A DNA stretch of 64,000 bases from Polynucleobacter sp. AP-Nino-20-G2. Lineage in GTDB: Bacteria; Pseudomonadota; Gammaproteobacteria; Burkholderiales; Burkholderiaceae. The notes beneath the pieces were generated by a model. It was not told the DNA's origin, made no database searches, and saw only the letters and a list, made by a program, of their open reading frames with translations. Of the stretch, positions 40,710 through 48,346 are shown one piece after another (the first letter of the stretch is position 1; each line of letters begins with the position of its first letter). A program made the position numbers and the translations under genes. The stretch is from NCBI RefSeq assembly GCF_018688235.1, contig NZ_CP061313.1, positions 248,001-312,000 on the forward strand, written 5' to 3'.

Positions 40710-41727
40710 AATTATCTTTAGGGTCGATGCTAATCCAGAAGTTGGTACTGGCCATTTAATGCGCTGCATGGCCTTAGCAAATGCTGCCGCTGCCGTTGGG
40801 CTGTCAACATGCTTCTTTGGTTTTATAGAGGATGAAATTCTGATTAACCGTCTTCGAGCTTTGGGTCATAAGGTTTCATCCTTAGATAGAGCCGGTAACT
40901 TAGGGCGCCTTTTACCGGAGGATGTTAACCCCTTGGACTGGGTAGTTTTAGATGGGTATGAATTTCAGTCAACGGATCATAGGGCCATTCGAGATTTAGG
41001 ATGTCGATTGCTTATCATCGATGATATGGCGAATCTTGATATTTACGATGCAGATATTATCCTAAATCAAAACTTTTCACATGCCTCATATAAATACAGG
41101 GTTGTGTCCAATGCTAAATTGCTAATGGGCCCCGCCTACTCATTATTACGTAATGAGTTTATTGACTACAGTAGAGAGCAAGTGTCAAGAGGTAATAAGA
41201 ATTTATTAATCACTCTAGGGGGGGGTGCCGAAAAGAGGGTGATGCTTAAGGTTTTAGAGGCACTGAAGTTAGTAAAAGACTTTGAGCTTGATATTTTTTT
41301 AGTGGGTGGTTCAAGTAATTTGCATTGGAATAAGGCGCTAGAAAATATTGATATCCTTAATAAATATACCAGGCATAAAATTAATGCTGCTAGATATATA
41401 GAGAATATGGCAGCATTAATGGCGTGGGCAGATTTTGCAATTATTGGTGGCGGCACAACAACTCTTGAGGTTGCATATATGGGCCTTCCATCACTGGTTA
41501 TTACCCTGGCGGATAATCAAAAAGATACTGCAATTGCTATGGCCAAGGCTGAAGCTGGAGTATCTCTTGGGTGGTACGAAACATTGACAGCTGAAAAAAT
41601 TGCCTTAGAAATTTCTAATTTTGCTAAAGATAAGTCATTAAGGAAAAAAATTAGCGTCGGTAGCATGAGGCTGGTTGATGGTCAAGGTGCAGCAAAGGTT
41701 GTTAATGAGATGATGATGTTTTTATAA
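40702..41727 (+). CDS. pseG: UDP-2,4-diacetamido-2,4,6-trideoxy-beta-L-altropyranose hydrolase
   Basis: PseG removes UDP from the altrose intermediate. The GT-B-like protein starts SKIIFRVDANPEVGTGHLMRCMALA, the family signature with the catalytic His in GTGHLMRC, and has LGGGAEKRVMLKVLEAL and IGGGTTTLEVAYMGLPSLVITLADNQ further on. The TTG at 40702 overlaps the pseF stop by eight bases and puts the conserved start at the right place. A TTG 22 codons earlier lies well inside pseF and is unlikely. The 341-residue length is normal without a fused acetyltransferase domain. Confidence 0.93.
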   Translation: MSKIIFRVDANPEVGTGHLMRCMALANAAAAVGLSTCFFGFIEDEILINRLRALGHKVSSLDRAGNLGRLLPEDVNPLDWVVLDGYEFQSTDHRAIRDLGCRLLIIDDMANLDIYDADIILNQNFSHASYKYRVVSNAKLLMGPAYSLLRNEFIDYSREQVSRGNKNLLITLGGGAEKRVMLKVLEALKLVKDFELDIFLVGGSSNLHWNKALENIDILNKYTRHKINAARYIENMAALMAWADFAIIGGGTTTLEVAYMGLPSLVITLADNQKDTAIAMAKAEAGVSLGWYETLTAEKIALEISNFAKDKSLRKKISVGSMRLVDGQGAAKVVNEMMMFL

Positions 41728-41846
41728 TTGGCATAAACGCTATATTTTTATCTGTTAGTCAATTATTTGCGAAAAATATTTACTAGAGATCTATTTGTCC
41801 CACTCCCTTCTATTAAGACTATTCTCTAATTAAATATTTTATTTGA

Positions 41847-41955
41847 AATGAGGTTTTTGAAACAGCATCACAAGATGATACTTGTCTAAAATTAAAAATT
41901 TTCAATGCCTCTGAATTTGTACGACAAAATATGTCTGCGAACATATTAATTGAAT
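41847..41955 (+). pseudogene. Remnant of a PseH-like GNAT acetyltransferase gene
   Basis: Between stop codons the frame reads NEVFETASQDDTCLKLKIFNASEFVRQN..., which fits the start of the GNAT acetyltransferases of pseudaminic acid loci (A--DD--L-----N---VR-NS). It aligns reasonably with the beginning of the intact GNAT protein at 43.6 kb. There is no start codon, and stops follow at 41956 and beyond. It lies where pseH often sits, next to pseG. The match is short, so this is a tentative call. Confidence 0.35.
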
Positions 41956-42502
41956 GAATTCTAATTTTTTAGTTTTCATCCTGAATTGACAACCAACGAA
42001 TGCTATAAATATTAACTGTGCCCTGATTTTTAATAAGCTTTGTACGCATCTTCTTATGATTTATATGTTATTGATTTTGAGAGTTACTTTCTCAGGATTC
42101 GTATCAAATTGGAGTTAAATTAGAATAGATATTGTGGGGTTATCACAGGTTTTCTTTCTTGAATATCTAAAAATTTCTTTTAGTGAATTTACAGCTAGCC
42201 CATTCAGTACCATTTTAGATAATTCAATATCTATGCTTAAGAAAGGGAGTGCTTTCACTTTTGCCATCACCAAACTCAAGTACTGTAATAGCCCTCCTAT
42301 GACTTCAAATATTTATAAACATAGTAGGCGATATCGATCAACGGCAAAGCTGAAAGATATATACTGCATGGGTCAGGATGTAACTAAATTTTGAGGAATT
42401 TTAACGACTCCTGGGGCTTCTTAATTGCTTTACTGTAATTAATTGATGGCTAATTATTTAGTCGATTCTCCGAGGGTTATTTTAAGGAAGAGGGTTAGTA
42501 AC
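41956..42502 (+). other. AT-rich non-coding or decayed stretch before pseI
   Basis: Many stops occur in all frames. One 86-codon frame (42134-42394) is open, but its composition (LKYCNSPPMTSNIYKHSRRY) is not protein-like and it lacks a clear ribosome-binding site. The region probably holds the remainder of a decayed gene and the promoter for pseI. Confidence 0.5.
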
Positions 42503-43552
42503 ATGGTCAATGGTATTGATATTGCTGGGCAATTAGTTGGGTCCGAGCTTCCCCCATTTATTGTTGCTGAGGTTGGAATAAATCACAATGGTAGTCTTGA
42601 GCGCGCCCTAGAAATGATCTCAGTTGCGGCTCAGGCCGGCTGTAATGCTGTGAAGTTTCAGACTTTTAAGGCTGCTGAGTTTGTTAATGACGCATCTCAA
42701 ATGTTTACATATAAGTCACAAGGGGTTGAAGTCACTGAATCTATGCTTGCAATGTTCGAGCGCCATGAGCTCCCTGAAAGATCATGGTCAATTATCAAAA
42801 AGGAATGTGAAAGAGAGGGCATAATTTTTTTATCTACTCCTCAAAATTTATCAGATCTAAACACTCTTGTGAAATTGGGCATTCCTGCAATCAAAGTCGG
42901 TTCTGATGATTTCACAAATCTTCCCTTAATAAGAGATTACTCTAGATCGGGATTGCCCTTAATTCTATCTAGTGGTATGTCTGACCTATCAGATGTGTAT
43001 CAGGCTCTTGAGGTAGCGGGGGTATTTGAAGGTTATCCAGTAATTCTTTTGGTTTGTACTTCACAATATCCCACCCCGCCAGAAGATGCTAATCTTAGGC
43101 GAATTAGCACTTTACGAGCTGCATTTCCAATGGTTCCTATAGGCTTTTCGGACCACACCCAAGGTTCGTTAGCATCAAGTTTAGCCGTTTCATTGGGCGC
43201 AGTTTTCTTTGAAAAGCACTTTACTTTATCCCATGATCTGCCAGGACCAGATCATTGGTTCTCTGAGGACCCAATTGGTTTGGCCAATTGGGTGAGAGAT
43301 ATCAAGACCGCGAAGGTGATGCTTGGAAGTCCACTGGTACGTCCAACCCAAAAAGAAGGGGTCTCTAAATTTGAATTTCAGCGTTCAATTGTTGCGTCCG
43401 CCGATATTAAGTTTGGCGAAAAATTCACAGAAGCTAATTTATCTATGAGAAGAGTCTCAGGTGGTGGAGGGTTTCCTCCCAGTATGTACTTCAAGCTTCT
43501 AGGTAAAACTGCTTGGCGTGATTTTTCAAGATTTTCAAGTATTGAGTTCTAA
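42503..43552 (+). CDS. pseI: Pseudaminic acid synthase
   Basis: PseI condenses the six-carbon sugar with phosphoenolpyruvate to form pseudaminic acid. The 349-residue protein has the NeuB-family signature AEVGINHNG (22-30), the metal-binding histidines His218 in GFSDHTQG and His239 in EKHFTL, and a C-terminal SAF domain (QRSIVASADIKFGEKFTEANLSMRR). The ATG at 42503, after GGAAGAGGG, gives the usual start; the frame extends 20 codons upstream with unrelated residues. It is separated from pseG by about 775 bases of decayed sequence. Confidence 0.92.
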   Translation: MVNGIDIAGQLVGSELPPFIVAEVGINHNGSLERALEMISVAAQAGCNAVKFQTFKAAEFVNDASQMFTYKSQGVEVTESMLAMFERHELPERSWSIIKKECEREGIIFLSTPQNLSDLNTLVKLGIPAIKVGSDDFTNLPLIRDYSRSGLPLILSSGMSDLSDVYQALEVAGVFEGYPVILLVCTSQYPTPPEDANLRRISTLRAAFPMVPIGFSDHTQGSLASSLAVSLGAVFFEKHFTLSHDLPGPDHWFSEDPIGLANWVRDIKTAKVMLGSPLVRPTQKEGVSKFEFQRSIVASADIKFGEKFTEANLSMRRVSGGGGFPPSMYFKLLGKTAWRDFSRFSSIEF

Positions 43553-43643
43553 TTAAAAGAATTATTATTTTTTATTCAATTGCATATATATAGTTCAATC
43601 CTTTAGCCCCACTATCTCGAATACAATCTACAGGTAAAGTTAA

Positions 43644-44117
43644 TTAACTAAAATAGTTATAATAGCTATATTCATCATCTACATGATTAAGTATAAAGCC
43701 GCATTTCGAAAAGCATTTCTTGCTTGCTAGATTGGTATTTTTTATGGAGGCCTTCAGCGTTGCCACTCCATATCGCCCCTCTAAAAATAATGACATACTA
43801 CCCTGCAAAATTTGACTGCTTATCCCTTTTCCGCGTATTATCGGATTCAAAATCAGACTAGATTCATAGACCCCTTGCCCAAGCTGGTCAAAGCGAATGA
43901 GAGCAACCCTCTGAACATTTTTTATTGCAATATATAGGCAGCGTTTATCGTTGACTAGTGATTTTTTGAACCACGCAACATGACTAGAGTACGTAAATTG
44001 ATCAATATTTTTTGAGTTAGCTCTTGTAGCACTATCGTTTTCCCAGGTGTAGACGTCTTTACAGTCGGAACAATTCGCTAGGCGGTAGGTAATATCTTGT
44101 TGTTTAATGTAGACCAT
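43644..44117 (-). CDS. GNAT-family acetyltransferase, possible PseH
   Basis: A 157-residue N-acetyltransferase: ITYRLANCSDCKDVYTWENDSATRANS at the start, SSHVAWFKKSL, VALIRFDQLG, the acetyl-CoA loop IIRGKGISSQILQGSMSLF and SIKNTNLASKKCFSKCGFIL at the end. It resembles GNAT domains that are found fused to PseG or next to pse genes and that acetylate the 4-amino group. Being the only intact GNAT in the locus, it may carry out the PseH step. It lies on the opposite strand between pseI and the next cassette. Confidence 0.75.
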   Translation of the reverse strand: MVYIKQQDITYRLANCSDCKDVYTWENDSATRANSKNIDQFTYSSHVAWFKKSLVNDKRCLYIAIKNVQRVALIRFDQLGQGVYESSLILNPIIRGKGISSQILQGSMSLFLEGRYGVATLKASIKNTNLASKKCFSKCGFILNHVDDEYSYYNYFS

Positions 44118-44289
44118 AATTTTTTTTGATTGATAAATAATCTAGAGGCTGTAATATGATTTCACTTCTGCCGTATGATGTTTAAGATTTTCCAAATAAA
44201 CGGTTTTTTTTTAGTTTTTTTCAATCTAGATGAGTATTTATTTAACCTTAATTTTTTTTAAGATTTTTATGCTGTAAAATGATTTACAC

Positions 44290-45000
44290 ATGATTCTAAC
44301 AGCCCATCAACCCTGCTATATTCCTTGGCTGGGATTTTTTCAAAAGCTTGCTAGTGCAGATTTATTTATTTATCTTGATGAAGTTCAATACCAGGTTAAT
44401 GATTGGAATAACCGCAATAGGATTAAAACGCACCAAGGGGCTATGTGGCTTACCGTTCCAATATTGCGAAAAAATCATTTAAATAAGAAGATAAAAGATG
44501 TCGAGATTAATGCTTCTGAGCCTTGGGGCAAGAAGCATTGGAAAAGCATACAAAATGCATATTCAAAAGCCCCATTTTTTTATCGATATTCAGAATTTTT
44601 CGCAGATACTTATGACAAAAAATGGTATTCATTGGTTGATCTTAACAGATACATGTTGGGCTGGTTTCTGGAAACTCTGAAGATTCAGGTTGAGGTTAGA
44701 CCAGCTTCCAATTATCAATTTGTTGGTAGGAAAGGAGACTTAGTCTTGGATATCTGCAAGCAACTTCACGCTGAAAAATTTATTTTTGGCGCATTAGGTC
44801 GAGATTACGCAGATTTAGAGGTATTCAAGCGAGAGGGCATTGAGACAGTCTTTCAGGATTATGCTCATCCGATATACTCGCAATTACATGGTGAATTTAC
44901 TCCCAATTTAAGTGTGATCGATTTAATTTTTAATTGCGGGGATGAGAGTAAAGACATCCTACTCTCTGGTAACACAACACCATGGGAATTAGTTAAGTAA
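44290..45000 (+). CDS. WbqC-family protein
   Basis: A 236-residue member of the WbqC family, with the signature start MILTAHQPCYIPWLGFFQKLASADLFIYLDEVQYQVNDWNNRNRIKT and LTVPILRKNHLNKKIKDVEIN. The family occurs in O-antigen and other surface-glycan clusters, and no biochemical activity is established. The His-Gln-Pro-x-x-x-Pro motif near the N terminus is the most conserved element and may be catalytic. It is followed 18 bases later by a NeuB-like gene, which suggests a shared pathway. Confidence 0.88.
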   Translation: MILTAHQPCYIPWLGFFQKLASADLFIYLDEVQYQVNDWNNRNRIKTHQGAMWLTVPILRKNHLNKKIKDVEINASEPWGKKHWKSIQNAYSKAPFFYRYSEFFADTYDKKWYSLVDLNRYMLGWFLETLKIQVEVRPASNYQFVGRKGDLVLDICKQLHAEKFIFGALGRDYADLEVFKREGIETVFQDYAHPIYSQLHGEFTPNLSVIDLIFNCGDESKDILLSGNTTPWELVK

Positions 45001-45018
45001 ATTTTAGGGGTAAATATA

Positions 45019-46071
45019 ATGCATGCCAAGGCAAAACACATCAAAATTGGATCTAGATTAATAGGGCATGGGGAGCCCTGTTATTTGATTGCTGAAGTTG
45101 GTACAACTTGTATGGGGGACCTAGATAAGGCTCTTGAGCTTATAGCTGCGGCAAAGTTTGCAGGCGTCGATGCAATTAAATTTCAATTGATCGATCCCGA
45201 TCAATTATCCGATGATAGTGTTACCTATCCAATATCCCAGAATGGTGTGGTAACCCAAGCGTCCATGAAAGAAATGTTTCAGAAATTGGTGTTTGATGAG
45301 GCAAGCTGGAAGGTAATTGCTGCAGCATCTAGAGATGCGCACCTGGATTTCTTTGCGACTGTGGATTATATCGACGGGGTGGATTTACTTGATAGGTTGG
45401 GTGTCAATGTTCATAAAATTGGTGCCTGGGATTCAACTTACATGCAATTAATTAAAAAAATAGGAAATACTGGAAAGCCTATGTTTGTTGACCTAGGCCC
45501 TATAACGCAGCGGCACTTGGATGACTTAGTTTCTTGGTATAAAGAGGCGGGTGGTGGCGCCGTCTTATTTATGCATGACTTCCACACCGAGAATGATGTG
45601 CAGATGCATTTGAGATGTATTAGTAAGCTTAGTGAAATGCTTCCTTGGCCAGTTGGTTTTTCTTCGCCAGCTCACGACCATGATTTAGATATCGCGGCTT
45701 TGGCTTTGGGTTCGGCCTATATTGAAAAGAGATTGATATTGAATCGCTCAGACTTTACTTTCCATGCTCATGAATCTTTGGAACCCAAAGAGCTAAAACT
45801 TTGGGTTGATCGAATACGGCATGTAGAAAGGGCTCTTGGGCAAGCAGAAATTATTCCCTCTGACAGGGATATTCAATTAAGTAAAGAGCACTTTAGAAGT
45901 ATATGCTCTGTTGAGCCAATTAAATCCGGAGACATCTTTACTTCCGCCAATATTGGGGCTAAGAGGCCTGGAACAGGAATGCCAACTAGTATGCTGAATA
46001 CTTTATTAGGCAAGAGGGCGGCAAGAGACATACCAATTAATACTTTAATAACCCCAAAAGATTTCTCATGA
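45019..46071 (+). CDS. Divergent NeuB-family synthase-like protein
   Basis: A 350-residue protein with the NeuB fold: a TIM-barrel part (YLIAEVGTTCMGDLDKALELIAAAKFAGVDAIKFQ, FFATVDYIDGVDLLDRLGVNVHKIGAWDS, PVGFSSPAHDHDLDIAALALGSAYIEK) and a C-terminal SAF domain (GDIFTSANIGAKRPGTGMPTSMLNTLLGKRAARDI). The signature positions differ from true sialate-type synthases. The G-NHNG motif reads GTTCMG (28-33), the metal His of GFSDHT is replaced by Pro217, and the His of EKHF by Arg238. It may act on another substrate or be a non-metal enzyme. It overlaps the PIG-L gene by four bases. Confidence 0.75.
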   Translation: MHAKAKHIKIGSRLIGHGEPCYLIAEVGTTCMGDLDKALELIAAAKFAGVDAIKFQLIDPDQLSDDSVTYPISQNGVVTQASMKEMFQKLVFDEASWKVIAAASRDAHLDFFATVDYIDGVDLLDRLGVNVHKIGAWDSTYMQLIKKIGNTGKPMFVDLGPITQRHLDDLVSWYKEAGGGAVLFMHDFHTENDVQMHLRCISKLSEMLPWPVGFSSPAHDHDLDIAALALGSAYIEKRLILNRSDFTFHAHESLEPKELKLWVDRIRHVERALGQAEIIPSDRDIQLSKEHFRSICSVEPIKSGDIFTSANIGAKRPGTGMPTSMLNTLLGKRAARDIPINTLITPKDFS

Positions 46072-46751
46072 ACGTATTGATAGTTGTTCCGCATCCAGAC
46101 GACGAAGTGTTGGGTTGCGGAGGATCGATTGCACGTCATATCGAGCAGGGCGATACTGTCTCGATTCTTATACTTGCGGAAGGCATAACCTCTCGTGCAG
46201 ACTCTCGTGAATTAGGGATGGACCCCAAGAGGTTGGAAGCTTTGAGGAGGGCTACATTAAAAGCTAGCAAAATTTTAGGTGTTAAAGATACCGTACTTCA
46301 TAATTTTCCGGATAACAGGATGGATAGTTTACCGCTTTTAGACGTTATAAAAGTTGTTGAGAAGCATGTGAAGCGTTTACAGCCTTCTGTTGTGTATACA
46401 ACATTTTCAGGTGATGTAAATATAGACCATCAGATTTGTTTTAGAGCAGTTGTTACGGCATGTCGTCCTCAGCCAGGAATGTCCGTTACAACATTGCTTA
46501 CATGCGAAACATTATCCTCTACTGAGTGGCAGCCGTCAGTGGGCTGTACCCAGTTTTCGCCTAATTTTTTTATAGATATAGGTGCCACCCTCTCAATTAA
46601 ATTGAAGGCACTAGAGGCATATCAGACCGAGCTTCGGGAATGGCCGCACCCTCGTTCAATAAGTGCGGTGGAAAATCTAGCGAAATATAGAGGAAGCTCT
46701 GTAGGGATCCATGCCGCTGAGGCTTTTATGTTGGCACGTTGTATTTATTGA
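46068..46751 (+). CDS. PIG-L family deacetylase
   Basis: A 227-residue zinc-dependent deacetylase of the PIG-L/LmbE family. The zinc-binding motif HPDDE with LGCGGSIARHI lies at residues 9-26, and the third ligand is likely His123 in DVNIDHQ. Members remove N-acetyl groups from amino sugars or related metabolites. It is translationally coupled to the NeuB-like gene, so the two probably act on successive intermediates of one product. The zinc ligands appear complete. Confidence 0.88.
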   Translation: MNVLIVVPHPDDEVLGCGGSIARHIEQGDTVSILILAEGITSRADSRELGMDPKRLEALRRATLKASKILGVKDTVLHNFPDNRMDSLPLLDVIKVVEKHVKRLQPSVVYTTFSGDVNIDHQICFRAVVTACRPQPGMSVTTLLTCETLSSTEWQPSVGCTQFSPNFFIDIGATLSIKLKALEAYQTELREWPHPRSISAVENLAKYRGSSVGIHAAEAFMLARCIY

Positions 46752-47248
46752 GAAGAAATCTAACCTTTAACCTCCTTAGGTAAACATTACAAGCAATAGA
46801 GATATTTGAGTTAATTTCCAAGTTATGGCTTCACCTCGAAATGAGAAGGCGGATACAGTCGGAATTTTTCTTTTTTGGTGACCGTTTCTGGGCTCTCCGA
46901 AGTAATAAGTATCGGTGAGTCGATTACGTTTTTAGCGACACCAACATCGCGCAAAAATTTATTTGGAATGGTTTTATGACGCAAAAGTAGCTAATGCACT
47001 AGAGGTTGTCATTTCAGGAATGGGCATCCAAGATGAGAGTTTTTACATGCTAATTGCATGACTAGCGTCTCAATTTATGATCTTACAATTAAATGCAAAT
47101 ACCTAAAAAATAAATTAGATCAATGCAAAGCTATATTTCCAGAATATAAATGAAATTGTGATTGACGGGCTGTTAAAATATCAATTTAGTTATGAGCTAA
47201 GAACTGGCATGACTAAAGAGGTTTGGTAAAAGGGTTAAGGAGAGCATT
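46752..47248 (+). other. Non-coding or decayed stretch
   Basis: No gene is supported in these 497 bases. Short open stretches such as AKVANALEVVISGMGIQDESFYMLIA, interrupted by stops, suggest remains of a coding sequence that I cannot identify. The last 30 bases hold the AAGGAG ribosome-binding site of the next gene. Confidence 0.5.
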
Positions 47249-48328
47249 TTGATTGATAGACTAATTAGGCTGAAGAATGGATCCCCCTTTTTTGGCGCAT
47301 TAATAAGAACAATTAGATTTCCCGTTGATTGCTTATTGTTGGTCTATGGGGCAACTTACCATAAACTCTTTGGCCTAACCCCAAAAATATCGCATCTAGC
47401 TTTGGTTAGGGTATTTATTTTTACCGACGGAAAAATGAATGATTTAATTTCATTTTTCTTAAGCATAGTTTATCCCCCCCTTCATCTGCACTCATTATCA
47501 GATGGTCTTTTGGGGGGGGTTGCTGAATCTGAATATCATGAGATTCAGTCCAAACTCGAAAAGGATGGCTATTACGTTTTGGAAAATAGACTCTCGGCTC
47601 AATACTGTGAAAAATTGGAAGCAAAGTTATCAGACCTCAGTTATCAAATCAGGGGTGATAAACTCAAGCCAGAAGAACTGGCTAGATTATATAAATACGA
47701 TCGAAGTAATATTATTGCACCTCACTATGTTCTCGAAAGAAATGCTGTCACTAGTTTGTCGGAAGTTCAGGAGCTTATTTCTGATCCAGTACTCATTCGC
47801 ATTGCTCAAAGCTATTTGCGGTCCCAAGCAATTTTTACAGGCCTTACCTTGGACTGGACGCCCCCATTAGGTGGAATTAAAGATGATGCTGCAGCCCAGT
47901 TATATCATTGGGATATGGAGCGAATTAAGTGGATAAGATTTTTTATATATTTAACTGATGTTGATCACGAAAGTGGTCCGCACTGTTTTGTAAAAGGCAC
48001 TCACTTAAGTGGAAGCATTCCAAGAAATTTAATTAATCGTGGCTACGCAAGAATTTCAGATGAAGAGGTGCTCAATGTATTTGGTGCTACTCGAATTCTG
48101 GAATTTGTTGGTAAAAAGGGAACCATAGTTATAGAGGATAGTAGGGGCTTACATAAAGGATTGGGCGCAATTTCTAAGGAGCGTCTATTGATGGCTTTTG
48201 AATTATCTAATTCAACATTTGGAAATAACAAGCGACACACAATAACTAAAATTCACAGCCCCCGTTTCCGTGACTTAATTGCGGCCTACCCACGCTTATA
48301 TTCTAATTTCGATTTTAATGAAGTCTAG
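47249..48328 (+). CDS. Phytanoyl-CoA dioxygenase-family protein
   Basis: A 359-residue Fe(II)/2-oxoglutarate-dependent oxygenase-like protein. The iron-binding His-x-Asp is in YHWDMERIKWIRFFIYLTDVD, the distal His in DSRGLHKG, and the C-terminal arginine in SKERLLMAFE probably binds 2-oxoglutarate. The first 100 residues are a separate region with hydrophobic stretches (FPVDCLLLVYGATYHKLFG). Translation starts at TTG, supported by a strong AAGGAG six bases upstream. In glycan clusters such enzymes may hydroxylate a sugar or a lipid. The substrate is unknown. Confidence 0.82.
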   Translation: MIDRLIRLKNGSPFFGALIRTIRFPVDCLLLVYGATYHKLFGLTPKISHLALVRVFIFTDGKMNDLISFFLSIVYPPLHLHSLSDGLLGGVAESEYHEIQSKLEKDGYYVLENRLSAQYCEKLEAKLSDLSYQIRGDKLKPEELARLYKYDRSNIIAPHYVLERNAVTSLSEVQELISDPVLIRIAQSYLRSQAIFTGLTLDWTPPLGGIKDDAAAQLYHWDMERIKWIRFFIYLTDVDHESGPHCFVKGTHLSGSIPRNLINRGYARISDEEVLNVFGATRILEFVGKKGTIVIEDSRGLHKGLGAISKERLLMAFELSNSTFGNNKRHTITKIHSPRFRDLIAAYPRLYSNFDFNEV

Positions 48329-48346
48329 TAAAAAGGCATTTGGGGA

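Noticed and set aside
42134..42394. An 86-codon frame between pseG and pseI
   Set aside because: No domain and no ribosome-binding site; probably chance openness in AT-rich decayed sequence.
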